Source: Bacteroidota bacterium | GTDB taxonomy: Bacteria > Bacteroidota > Ignavibacteria > Ignavibacteriales > Melioribacteraceae | Assembly: GCA_023447335.1 (NCBI GenBank) | Contig: JAEXOD010000211.1 | Location: forward strand, 1 to 27,431 | Reading direction: 5' to 3' | DNA length: 27,431 bases | Shown: positions 1 to 8,206 of the stretch, in pieces | Layout: each line of letters starts with the position of its first letter | How positions within the stretch are numbered: position 1 is the stretch's first letter | The notes under the pieces: model-generated | Told to the model about the DNA's origin: nothing | Seen by the model: the letters and a program-made list of their open reading frames with translations, nothing else | The model's database searches: none | Position numbers and translations under genes: made by a program

Positions 1-153
1 TAGTTCAGAGTTCTTTTTTAAATTTGACTTTATCGTATCATGTGAAATTTTGTAGATATACCCAAATATGATTGCCGTTATTATTGCAACGTTTATAAAG
101 ATGATTAAAATCATCTTTATTGTAAGTCCTTTCTTAAACCTTAAAATGCTCAT
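1..153 (-). CDS. N-terminus of a membrane protein, truncated by window edge
   Basis: An open frame of 51 codons reads leftward from an ATG at 151-153 and is still open at base 1, so only the N-terminus is visible. It starts MSILRFKKGLTIK and continues into a hydrophobic stretch of about 20 residues (roughly 14-34), followed by a polar segment rich in Lys, Ser and Asn. A short basic leader, one membrane anchor and then a soluble segment is the usual start of membrane sensors such as histidine kinases, chemoreceptors or SpoIIE-type phosphatases. The visible part does not decide among them. No strong Shine-Dalgarno is present (a GAGACGGA stretch abuts the start). The protein class is an inference; the open frame and membrane segment are seen directly. 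Confidence 0.55.
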   Translation of the reverse strand, partial: MSILRFKKGLTIKMILIIFINVAIITAIIFGYIYKISHDTIKSNLKKNSEL

Positions 154-572
154 TCCGTCTCAAGAATTAATTATAAAATTCAGTTCTTTAAACATTCTTT
201 ACTCTAAAAATAATATTAATCAATTTGTATGTAATATGCAATAGCTTGATAGCAGTATTTTAAAGAGTATAGTTTTAAAAGTTGAATTAACGTCCATAAA
301 TCACTTCTTTAAAAATTCATTATTAGAAGTCGTTTAAGTAACCATTTTTAAAAACATGATTTGTTTAAGTCAAATGTAGTTCCCTTTGCAAATCATATTA
401 AAACTGTAATCAAATTGCTTATTAAAAGGAAAAAATAAAAAAAGCCCCTCACTTTATAAAATAATCCGAATTATCTGATAAATTATTTTATACTTTATTA
501 AATATGTAAAAATATTTTATGTTTTCGCCATACTCGTGTTACAAATATTTATTTATTGTTCTCCTTAAATTA
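154..572. other. AT-rich intergenic region of about 420 bp
   Basis: No convincing gene on either strand. It lies between the start of the truncated membrane-protein gene and the 3' end of the MarR-like gene. It contains a TAnnTTTG-like box for the minus strand at 371-378 (reads TACATTTG) but no well-spaced TTTG partner. It also holds a weak direct repeat of GTTTAAGT (332-339 and 363-370), and the AT-rich inverted repeat at 455-492 listed separately. Nothing resembles a tRNA or a structured RNA. Confidence 0.5.
431..492 (-). terminator. Possible terminator: AT-only stem followed by T-run
   Basis: Read on the minus strand, 492-482 (TATAAAATAAT) pairs perfectly with 465-455 (ATTATTTTATA) around a 16-nt loop. 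The loop itself contains a small TTATC/GATAA palindrome. Beyond the stem come AAGTGAGGGGC and then a T-rich run (443-431). It lies downstream of the minus-strand MarR gene, where a terminator is expected. The stem has no G-C pairs and the T-run starts 11 nt after it, so this is a weak candidate. Confidence 0.3.
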
Positions 573-992
573 TCAACTTAATAATTTTGAACACACGTTT
601 TGTATTTTATTCAAAAGATCATCTAAATCTTGTTTTTCTTTTTCGCTCAATGCCTCAGAAATTTTTAGTTCGGCGTTTTCTACAATATACCATAAATTAT
701 TAATTGTCACCGATCCTATTTCGGTTATTATTAAATTTTCTGATGACACTCTATTTATTAAAGCTTGACTTATTAAAGGTGATAAAAATGAATCTAATTC
801 TATATCCGTTATTCCAAATTTTGCTTGAACTTCTAAAATTGTCATATATTCATTATTTTTAAGTGCGTATAATAGCATAAAATGTAAACCGCTTAAACTT
901 GAAACCTTATTAACCTCCTTATCCAAAACTCTATTCAGTAATAAAGCAGAATAGTTTAATTTATAACCGATATTATCAATAAAATCTTGCAT
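573..992 (-). CDS. MarR-like winged-helix transcriptional regulator
   Basis: This 139-residue protein has the size and layout of MarR regulators. An N-terminal helical part (1-35) is followed by a winged helix-turn-helix (about 35-100), including LHFMLLYALKNNEYMTI, a recognition-helix-like segment ITDIELDSFLSPLISQALINR and a wing ending in LIITEIG. The C-terminal dimerisation helix contains the family-like LSEKEKQDLDDLLNKI. Such proteins bind palindromic operators as dimers and often repress their own operon. It lies 91 bp downstream of a DUF1330 gene on the same strand and is probably co-transcribed with it. Palindromes upstream of that gene (1398-1430, 1502-1525) are candidate operators. 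Fold assignment is fairly secure; ligand and targets are unknown. Confidence 0.7.
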   Translation of the reverse strand: MQDFIDNIGYKLNYSALLLNRVLDKEVNKVSSLSGLHFMLLYALKNNEYMTILEVQAKFGITDIELDSFLSPLISQALINRVSSENLIITEIGSVTINNLWYIVENAELKISEALSEKEKQDLDDLLNKIQNVCSKLLS

Positions 993-1083
993 ATTTTATT
1001 CCCAATTTAATTTTACATCAATCTAATTAAAAATAAATAATTAGTAATTTAAATAAAAAAGGAAGATAATCTATTTAAAATAA

Positions 1084-1368
1084 TTATTTTCCTCTAACCA
1101 AAATAGTATCACAAATAGCACCGCTCAGTCTAAATTTTAATATTTCTTGATACTCATCAGAATAATACCATTTATTAAAATCTTCTTCATTTTCAAATTG
1201 TATTAATACTGAGCGTGAATAACTCCAATTTCCTTCAAGAATTTTTGGATCTCCGTCTACAGCTAAATATTTACCATTAAATCTACTAAAAACTTCATCT
1301 ACACTTTTTAAATATTTTTGATATTCATTTTCGTCTGTAATTTTTATATTTGCGATAAAATAGAACAT
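1084..1368 (-). CDS. DUF1330 family small protein (dimeric alpha-beta barrel fold)
   Basis: 94 residues, about the full length of a DUF1330 protein. Family features are visible in order: a first strand FYFIANIKITDENEYQKYL, a central G-K-Y-L-A-V-D-G segment, an I-L-E-G-N-W turn (31-50 region), the strand RSVLIQFENEEDFNKWY, the SDEYQEILKFRL helix, and a terminal strand TILVRGK. DUF1330 proteins adopt a ferredoxin-like dimeric barrel resembling antibiotic-biosynthesis monooxygenases; their substrates are unknown. It starts a likely two-gene minus-strand unit with the MarR-like regulator, which suggests a small ligand- or stress-responsive cassette. That role is inference. Confidence 0.8.
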   Translation of the reverse strand: MFYFIANIKITDENEYQKYLKSVDEVFSRFNGKYLAVDGDPKILEGNWSYSRSVLIQFENEEDFNKWYYSDEYQEILKFRLSGAICDTILVRGK

Positions 1369-1397
1369 GTTTAAAACCTTAAAATATTTGTAGTTTA

Positions 1398-1430
1398 TTA
1401 ATTAAAATATACAAATATATTTTTAATTAA
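1398..1430. repeat. Imperfect inverted repeat overlapping the DUF1330 promoter
   Basis: TTAATTAAAA at 1398-1407 is the reverse complement of 1421-1430. After one bulged base (1420) the pairing continues with TATA (1408-1411 against 1416-1419), leaving a loop of four bases. It overlaps the candidate -7 box of the DUF1330 gene and sits 30 bp upstream of its start codon. This is a plausible operator position, possibly for the MarR-like regulator. The extreme AT content lowers its significance. Confidence 0.35.
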
Positions 1431-1445
1431 AGTTAGTAATACAAA
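1412..1445 (-). promoter_or_regulatory. Bacteroidota-type promoter candidate for DUF1330-MarR operon
   Basis: On the minus strand a TATATTTG box (1419-1412) matches the TAnnTTTG -7 consensus of Bacteroidota primary-sigma promoters. A TTTG (1445-1442) lies 22 nt upstream, slightly farther than usual. It would give a leader of about 40 nt before the ATG at 1368. The match is short and unverified. Confidence 0.35.
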
Positions 1446-1501
1446 AAATAAACATATTGATAAACAAGTCTTTTGCAAATTTATTCGTATATTTGCATAA
1501 T

Positions 1502-1525
1502 ATTTTTACAAAATTTTGTAAAAAT
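1502..1525. repeat. Perfect 24-bp palindrome, candidate operator
   Basis: The half-site ATTTTTACAAAA (1502-1513) is followed without a spacer by its exact reverse complement (1514-1525). It lies in the 237-bp divergent region between the DUF1330 and SPFH genes. It sits six bases after a plus-strand TATATTTG box (1488-1495), so it would overlap the start site if that box is a -7 element. A spacer-less perfect dyad of this length fits binding by a dimeric regulator. The nearest candidate is the MarR-like protein. Confidence 0.45.
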
Positions 1526-1605
1526 CAAAAACTATCAATTTTTATACTCTGCTGTGTTCATTCGGTTTGATAAAGTTTATATAAAGAAGATGATTAGGAG
1601 TTAAC

Positions 1606-2580
1606 ATGTTTTACGTTGTTTCAGCCGCTGTTCTTGTAATAGTAGTTATATTTTTGTATGAATATCGTATTAAAAGTCCGGATACAGTAGTTCTATATGA
1701 AAAAAACGACAACATAAAAATGCGTTCCGGCAGATATTATCCTCGCCACTTTAGTTTAGCTTTACCCAAAACTACTTATACACTAAACCCTTTAATTGAA
1801 GCAACGGCAAAAGGTAATTTAGATATCAAAGTAAAACTTTCGGTAACTGTTGCCGCAAATATTAAAAACTTACCCGCTTTAATAAAAATAGGGGGCTGGA
1901 ACACGAATGCAGTAAGCAAAGCAGCTAAAGAACTTGAGTTAATTTTAGAAGGTAAAGTAAAAGCCTATACCGAAAACTACGGCATCGAAGAGCTTTCATC
2001 AGAAAAAATTAATACTAATTTGAATTTAAACACAAAAGATAGCGGCGAGAAATTAGGTCTTGAAATTGTTTCTCTTGTTATTCAATCTTTTGAACCTTCT
2101 GATAAAAAAATATCCGAAGCTTTAAAACAACAAGAATCTGCTCGCATTGCCGAACAAACCGAAACTTTAAACCAAAAAGCCAGATTAGCAAGTGTTAAAA
2201 TAAAAATTTCTGCGGATGAAGAGATTGCAAAAATGGAAAGCGAATTAGAACTCAAAAAATTAAAGCTTAAAAACGATGAATTATTAAAAGAAGCAGAACT
2301 TGCACAAAAAAGAACTGAAGAAGAACTTAAACGAAAGCAAATGCAGCTTGAATACGAAAGCAAAGAACTTGAATTACTTAAAAACTACCCCGAATTGTTA
2401 ATTTTAACACCTCAGGCAGCTCGCTTGGCAGAGGCAAGCCAATCCTTAAAAAATGCACGAACGGTTGTAAATTTATCTCAACAAGACTTGGGACAAGTTC
2501 CTGAATTAATAGGCATGTTCCAAAATTTTCTTAAAAATAATCTAAAAACCGATAGCAATACCACCGGTAAAAGTAATTAA
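1606..2580 (+). CDS. SPFH/Band-7 domain membrane protein (flotillin/prohibitin-like)
   Basis: 324 residues. An N-terminal membrane segment (about 1-18, VVSAAVLVIVVIFLY) is followed by a Band-7-like region (about 25-180). That region shows the usual order: an early ...VVLYEKNDNIKMRSGRYY strand pair, ...KGNLDIKVKLSVTVAANIKNLPAL, and a helix ...ELILEGKVKAYTENYGIEEL ending in LGLEIVSLVIQSFEP. A long charged coiled coil (about 185-265) and a short C-terminal tail follow. Family members form oligomeric scaffolds on membranes, often with proteases or transporters. A good Shine-Dalgarno, AGGAG (1596-1600), lies 5 nt before the ATG. The gene is 16 bp upstream of the giant fusion gene and probably co-transcribed with it and the CPBP protease. 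HflC/HflK or an NfeD partner is not evident. Confidence 0.75.
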   Translation: MFYVVSAAVLVIVVIFLYEYRIKSPDTVVLYEKNDNIKMRSGRYYPRHFSLALPKTTYTLNPLIEATAKGNLDIKVKLSVTVAANIKNLPALIKIGGWNTNAVSKAAKELELILEGKVKAYTENYGIEELSSEKINTNLNLNTKDSGEKLGLEIVSLVIQSFEPSDKKISEALKQQESARIAEQTETLNQKARLASVKIKISADEEIAKMESELELKKLKLKNDELLKEAELAQKRTEEELKRKQMQLEYESKELELLKNYPELLILTPQAARLAEASQSLKNARTVVNLSQQDLGQVPELIGMFQNFLKNNLKTDSNTTGKSN

Positions 2581-2596
2581 TATATAGTCGGTTACC

Positions 2597-5500
2597 ATGA
2601 ATATTGTAACAGACCCTCAAGAGCTTTTTAAACTTAAGGCAATAAAAGCCGCTAAAGTTTCCGAAGTTAGTGAAGCTACGGCTTCTTCAAATGTGCCAAT
2701 AAGTGAACGTGTAAATTTCCATATCGGAAATCCGGTTCAGGATATTTCTCTCTCTTCGGCTTACTTGCGATTAGCTTTCGGAATTAATGTTGATGACGAA
2801 GACATAAACGAAGAAAACATTTCTGCTTTTTTCGATAAGGCAGGAATTGATGCTAACAATAAAGACGAAATAGAGTTTATACTTAAGCTAATTAAATCCG
2901 CTGCTCCGTATATGCCGCGCGGAGGGTTTAATAAAAACAATCCTGGATATCTAATTGATTATTTTGTTGATTGGTTAGTAAAAAATCAACGGGAGCCTTT
3001 ATCTTACGATCTTGGTACTACAACCGGAAAACGTGAAATAATTATAAGTACGGGCGGAATTTTTGAAGCTTTACGTTTATTGTTTAGTGCATTTGATAAT
3101 TACCTTATAACATTACCTGCAAATATTTTTGTATTCGGCAGCAAATTACCTAATTATTTACTTGAATATAAAAATTTAGAATTTAATTTTATTAATAAAG
3201 ATGAAAGTATTTTGCTTAATAAAGTTGAATTAAGTATTACAAAAAATAATCTGCCACATTTTTTAATACTTACAATAAACACTTCAGAAAAAACAAGACG
3301 TTATTTACGCAATCTTAGTTTAAGTTACCCTTTGTTTTTTATTGAAACTAATAACGCTCCAAACCATTTATCTTTGGCGCGAGAAGCCAAGATGGAAAAT
3401 AGAGTTATTAGATTAATAACCACCGAAGTCTTTAATCCTAAATTAATCAATAGTCCGGTCGTTTTTATTGCAGGAAACTCTGATTATATTAAAGTTATCG
3501 AAAATATCCAGTTTAAGTTAAAAGGGACTCCCTCATCAACCGAAGTAGAGTTTTTGTCTTACTTTTTGCAGAAAAACAATTTTATTAACGAAGTAACAAC
3601 AGATACAAAATTAAATGTTACTCCGCAGTTTGAAAAATCCGTGCTACCTATTTTTAGAAATAGTAGCGTTCAACATTTTGCCGAGTATTATTCAAACAAA
3701 CTCAATAAGATAATTGCAAATAAAAGCATTTTACTAGAGAAGTATCCTAAAAAGTTTTCCGGAATCATAAACTCTGCCCAAAGCAAACTAAAACTTAGCC
3801 GGACATTTTTTAGCTATGATTTATTTGCCGAAACAAGTACTATAGATTTATTAGCTAAACTTAAAAATAACTTTAACGACCCCTATTTTACTAAAAATAT
3901 TGTAAATAGTTTTTTATTTTCGTTTTTAAAACATCATCCCGAGTATAAACACAATAAGTGCATAGTTGTTAGCGGCTCATCAAGAACGGCACTCGGCTTG
4001 CTAGGATTTAGTTGCGGTATAGACAGCGTTGTTTTCCCTGATTTAAGTTGGACTTACGAGCATTGTTTCCCAAACTCCTTTGTTGTGCCGTTATTAGAAA
4101 ATTTTGAACCCGATACCGAAAAATTAATTAATGTTGTCTCCGAATTAATAAATAAAAACAATAACGATAAATCACGAATAGCCGTTGCAATTAACAACCC
4201 TCATAACGCAACCGGTATGCAATTTAACAGCTCAATTATTAAGCAGTTGTTAAAAAAATTATTACAAAACAATATTTATGTTATTGACGATTTATCTTAC
4301 CAAAACGTAGCGCCGGAAAAAGAATATAGACAAATAAAAACATTACGCTTACTAGCCGATGAATTATATAGAGAAGGTTATATTACAGAAGAAAACAGTA
4401 ATAAACTTATTACCGTACACTCTTTAAGTAAAACTGATTCTTATGCCGGAGCGCGATTAACAGTTGCCGAAATTAGAGATGAAAAGCTTTATTATAAGTT
4501 TTCCGAAATTAACAATTACATTACGCCTAACTATACAGCTATTTTCTTAGCATATCTGTTTTATAGAAACAAAGTTGAAGCCGTAAACTCTTATTGGGGT
4601 TTACGAAATAAAATATTTTATTACCGCATGAAAGCTCTAAGTGACGCCGTTTCGTGGTTACCGGAAGATAGGAATAAGTATAATATTCGAATTAAAGCAC
4701 CTAAGGGGAGCATGTATCCTCAAATGATTATCGAAAAGCTTCCTGCAGGTATTTCGTTAGATTGGCTTGCAAGCGGTTTAGCAAGACAAGGTATAGGTTT
4801 GGTCCCTCTATCTACTTTTGCCAGAACCGAAAAAGGTTTTGAAAGTGGTAGAAAAACTTTCAGATTAACTTTAGGCGGTATTGATAACTCCGAAGTTTTA
4901 CATAACAAAACAAGAAGGGTTTTAATTGACCTTAATAGAATGATTGCCGAGGAAGAAGCCGGTTATGTAAAAAAAACTTTTTCACCTATTGCTTATAATT
5001 TTGATACGTCTTTTATTATTAAAGATGTTATGCAAACTTGGACGAAACACAAAGACCAGATTATTATCGAATGTAAAAAAGTTTTCTATAATGAATTAAA
5101 AAAGCTCAATCTAAGTTCAGATGAGTTTTATAAAGCTTTCTTTGAAAAGCATCTACCTGTAAGATTAAAAACGTTTGAACAAAGAATACTTAACCGAGCA
5201 GAATTACTTTCGATTATCACTTTAAAACAGCGTTTAAACAATTTTAACGATTTAGTTGAATCGTTAAAACATGAGTTTTATAAAGATAATATCAACGATA
5301 GAGTATATAGATTTAGATCGAGGCTTTTTGATAGAACCGTGCATCCGACTCAAATTTACGGAATTGCCGCAGAACTTTTATTTGAAAGAATAATTGAGCT
5401 TATATTACGAAATAAAACCCTTCCGAAAAATGATTTACACAAATTAGCTTTAGAAATAGTAAATGAATTTGCCGGAACAAATGTTGCCATAAAATCTAAA

Positions 5501-8191
5501 GACGAGCCCGACGAACTATTGTTAGACCTTAGCTGTGCAATCTATGCAGAACAATATATAAATTTGCATACGGATAAAAGTTATAAAACTTTCTTATCCT
5601 TTTGGGGTGATTGGGACGGAAGCAACCGACCGTCAGGTCAAGGACATAGTTTAGTTGCTGCTGTTGTTATTCAAAATGTTACCAAAATGGCTTCTTTTAT
5701 TAAGCTATTAATGAAAGTTGATTCTTCGGTGAAAATTAATGAAGAGCTTTTTGAAGAGATTGATAATTTAAGAGACACAAATAAAAAGTTTTCTGATTTA
5801 TTAAAACAAATTACAGATTTAACTCATAAATTAGAAAAACGATTTAAAGGTGTTTTGCCTTTTAAATTAAAACCGGGTGTATTTCGAAAAATCGGGATGA
5901 AATTACATATAGCTGATGACCCTTTAATTAAGCTTTGGAAACATAACGATAGACTTGAAACAAAAATGCTTAATTTGCGAAAACAACGCAAACAGTTACT
6001 TGAATACTATTTTTCTCTTAACAAAAAATTACGAAAATCATTATATGATTTAATACCCGAGATTACAAAAAATCTTAATAACGAAATGGTTTTACGTGAA
6101 GCAATTTTATACAAAGATTTATTAAAACGTTTTGTTATTACTCCCCGTATTCATCAAAAAATGATAACGGCTCAAGACCAGTTTGCCGTAGATACCACCG
6201 TATATAACATTTACGAAATAAATCAAATTGCGGCAAATTATGGAAATCCGGGTATGGTTTTAGGATTACAAATAAGTATGTCTAATAAAGCCGAAGCCGT
6301 TATTGCTCTTGACCGTAAACTTGTTGCCGAAAAGGAAAGCCGAAAAAGAAATGAAGGGGGTAATAACTTACCTTCTGTTGTGCTAATCCCTTTGTTTGAA
6401 GATATAGATGCAGTAAAAGGTATTCCTGATTATTTGAATAAGATATGGGATTACTCATTCCAAAGTAGAAGAATTGATAACGACACTTCTGAAAGGTTTA
6501 GCGAAATTATCGGGGAAGTATTTGTTGCAGGAAGTGATTTAAGTCAACAAATCGGTCAAACTGCCGGTATGAATCTTTACAAACAAGCAAAATTTAACTT
6601 AACTATTTGGCTTGCAGAAAAAGGATTAATCGGAAAAATTAGAATGAAAATGGGTTGCGGCGAGCCAATGCAAAGACAAGGCGGATTTTATACCGAAATT
6701 ACAGGCGAAAAAGCTTTTATAAAATCACCCGAAACTGATGAACGGTTTTCGTATTATTTAAAGGAATCAACTAAAAAAAGCACCGAATATGCCGTAACCC
6801 CTTTACTTGGTGTATTTGCCGGCGGAGATTTAAGGACTTTTCAAAGTACGATTTCCGAAAAATTACGTCATATACCAATTGCGGATTACGCACAATTAAT
6901 TTATCATGTACGGCAGTCACAATTTTTTTACGAAAACGAATTAATTAGAGCAGGTGAACCGTTAAAAGAAACTCGTTTGCAGTTTAAAACTCGCGGATTT
7001 AAAGAATTAGAAAGACTTACTCTTGGTAGAAAGGATGAATTATTTGATAAATTCGCCGAAATATTTACTCAAAATTTCAAACACATCCTATATGGAAACG
7101 ACGAGGACGTAGTAGGAATACATATTATTTCCTATTTTATAGCTAGAACCTCACCGGTTTTACGCGATAGACCGACTGTTAGGCCGGGCAAATCTTCCGG
7201 TAGCGATATGGGACAAAAGATTCTTGAAAGAATTGCCGAAACTATTCCTTTTGCAAAATATGGAAGTTTTTTGCGCGCAATAGCTCATAATTTATCACAA
7301 ACAACAATACTCGGAATAAATCAACTTACAACCGGTTTGTTCAGGGCATTTGATGATTTTGCAAGACAAAGTTTTTCCGAAGGTGATCCCTATATTATTA
7401 TTGAAGATAGAATCTTACCTAAACTTCCGGTTTATGAAATATTGCATTCTTTAAGAATATTCCAAGATATAGATTTAAACTATTACGGTAAATTGGAACG
7501 GGCATTCAAAGCCGGAAACTCTGCCTTAATAGCTTTACATGAAGATTTTGATTCACAAAAAAAATATATTTCATTATTTCAAAAAGAATTATTACGCCGG
7601 CACGGTTTAGACGTTGTTGACTTTTTTGAATCAGGAAAGTATATATATAACTTGCTTCCGACTTTACGTCCCGATCTTGCAGTCCTTTTACAACCGGATC
7701 TTTTTAACACTGATATTAATAAGCTTACTCAAAATATTTCGGGTGACATATCTAATAAATGGATTAAAGACGTAACGGAATTGTTAAACATTAGAAAGTC
7801 TGTTGATAAATGGCGTAAGAAAATATGGGAGCTATTAGAAAAACCTGTTTACTTAAGAGTTAACAGTTTTGTAGAACTTGCAAGTGCATTGTATCCGTTA
7901 ACTTTGCAAAAATCAGCTAACGATTTACCTTTTATGCCCAAAAATTACAAAATTCCGGCTTATGACAAATCAGGAAGCGATGAAAATATGAACAAGTTTT
8001 TGTCGGCAGCCTTTAACTTACTTTCGGCTATTTCCGAAGATAAAGTGGATGTGCCTATTAATATTATTAAAGCTTTGCAGGAAGCGAAAAATATTATAAA
8101 AATAGAGCAACAGGCATTAAGCGAAAAAGAACAGAAGTTATTCCGATTTTATTTATTACAAATTGCTCGTATTACAGGCGAAAACGGCTAA
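2597..8191 (+). CDS. Giant fusion: two aminotransferase-fold modules plus PEP carboxylase-like region
   Basis: 1,864 residues in one uninterrupted frame. Residues about 40-340 look like a degenerate class I/II aminotransferase: FHIGNP, YMPRGG and EIIISTGGIFEALRLLF are present, but no Schiff-base Lys motif is seen. Residues about 400-790 are a second, intact module: NNPHNATG (533-540), D565-L-S-Y568, the PLP-lysine motif SLSK with K612 followed by G618-A-R620, and carboxylate-binding-type R756 in FRLTLGG. From about 800 to the end it resembles PEP carboxylase: VHPTQ (H916), GDWDG (1004-1008), LIPLFEDIDAV, GSDLSQQIG (1312-1320), GCGEPMQRQGG (1353-1363), a R-P-G-K segment (1529-1532) and RAIAHN (R1560). 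The end, ITGENG, recalls the PEPC C-terminal N-T-G. A charged helical insert lies around 1040-1170. Possible role: PEP to oxaloacetate to aspartate. Several PEPC active-site residues differ, so activity is uncertain. No Shine-Dalgarno is visible, suggesting coupling to the SPFH gene. Confidence 0.75.
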   Translation: MNIVTDPQELFKLKAIKAAKVSEVSEATASSNVPISERVNFHIGNPVQDISLSSAYLRLAFGINVDDEDINEENISAFFDKAGIDANNKDEIEFILKLIKSAAPYMPRGGFNKNNPGYLIDYFVDWLVKNQREPLSYDLGTTTGKREIIISTGGIFEALRLLFSAFDNYLITLPANIFVFGSKLPNYLLEYKNLEFNFINKDESILLNKVELSITKNNLPHFLILTINTSEKTRRYLRNLSLSYPLFFIETNNAPNHLSLAREAKMENRVIRLITTEVFNPKLINSPVVFIAGNSDYIKVIENIQFKLKGTPSSTEVEFLSYFLQKNNFINEVTTDTKLNVTPQFEKSVLPIFRNSSVQHFAEYYSNKLNKIIANKSILLEKYPKKFSGIINSAQSKLKLSRTFFSYDLFAETSTIDLLAKLKNNFNDPYFTKNIVNSFLFSFLKHHPEYKHNKCIVVSGSSRTALGLLGFSCGIDSVVFPDLSWTYEHCFPNSFVVPLLENFEPDTEKLINVVSELINKNNNDKSRIAVAINNPHNATGMQFNSSIIKQLLKKLLQNNIYVIDDLSYQNVAPEKEYRQIKTLRLLADELYREGYITEENSNKLITVHSLSKTDSYAGARLTVAEIRDEKLYYKFSEINNYITPNYTAIFLAYLFYRNKVEAVNSYWGLRNKIFYYRMKALSDAVSWLPEDRNKYNIRIKAPKGSMYPQMIIEKLPAGISLDWLASGLARQGIGLVPLSTFARTEKGFESGRKTFRLTLGGIDNSEVLHNKTRRVLIDLNRMIAEEEAGYVKKTFSPIAYNFDTSFIIKDVMQTWTKHKDQIIIECKKVFYNELKKLNLSSDEFYKAFFEKHLPVRLKTFEQRILNRAELLSIITLKQRLNNFNDLVESLKHEFYKDNINDRVYRFRSRLFDRTVHPTQIYGIAAELLFERIIELILRNKTLPKNDLHKLALEIVNEFAGTNVAIKSKDEPDELLLDLSCAIYAEQYINLHTDKSYKTFLSFWGDWDGSNRPSGQGHSLVAAVVIQNVTKMASFIKLLMKVDSSVKINEELFEEIDNLRDTNKKFSDLLKQITDLTHKLEKRFKGVLPFKLKPGVFRKIGMKLHIADDPLIKLWKHNDRLETKMLNLRKQRKQLLEYYFSLNKKLRKSLYDLIPEITKNLNNEMVLREAILYKDLLKRFVITPRIHQKMITAQDQFAVDTTVYNIYEINQIAANYGNPGMVLGLQISMSNKAEAVIALDRKLVAEKESRKRNEGGNNLPSVVLIPLFEDIDAVKGIPDYLNKIWDYSFQSRRIDNDTSERFSEIIGEVFVAGSDLSQQIGQTAGMNLYKQAKFNLTIWLAEKGLIGKIRMKMGCGEPMQRQGGFYTEITGEKAFIKSPETDERFSYYLKESTKKSTEYAVTPLLGVFAGGDLRTFQSTISEKLRHIPIADYAQLIYHVRQSQFFYENELIRAGEPLKETRLQFKTRGFKELERLTLGRKDELFDKFAEIFTQNFKHILYGNDEDVVGIHIISYFIARTSPVLRDRPTVRPGKSSGSDMGQKILERIAETIPFAKYGSFLRAIAHNLSQTTILGINQLTTGLFRAFDDFARQSFSEGDPYIIIEDRILPKLPVYEILHSLRIFQDIDLNYYGKLERAFKAGNSALIALHEDFDSQKKYISLFQKELLRRHGLDVVDFFESGKYIYNLLPTLRPDLAVLLQPDLFNTDINKLTQNISGDISNKWIKDVTELLNIRKSVDKWRKKIWELLEKPVYLRVNSFVELASALYPLTLQKSANDLPFMPKNYKIPAYDKSGSDENMNKFLSAAFNLLSAISEDKVDVPINIIKALQEAKNIIKIEQQALSEKEQKLFRFYLLQIARITGENG

Positions 8192-8206
8192 AAGTAAAGT
8201 GATTCT

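Noticed and set aside
2082..2363. 93-codon minus-strand open frame rich in Ser and Phe
   Set aside because: Antisense shadow of the coiled-coil coding part of the SPFH gene; composition reflects Lys/Glu codons read backwards.
1606..2580. ATP synthase subunit b or HflK/HflC identity for the SPFH protein
   Set aside because: The region before the coiled coil has the Band-7 strand pattern, unlike subunit b, and the HflK/HflC-specific partner gene is absent.
2597..8191. Possibility that the giant gene is two or three genes joined by sequencing error
   Set aside because: The frame is open throughout without a shift, and linkers between modules read as ordinary coding sequence; still worth confirming with relatives.
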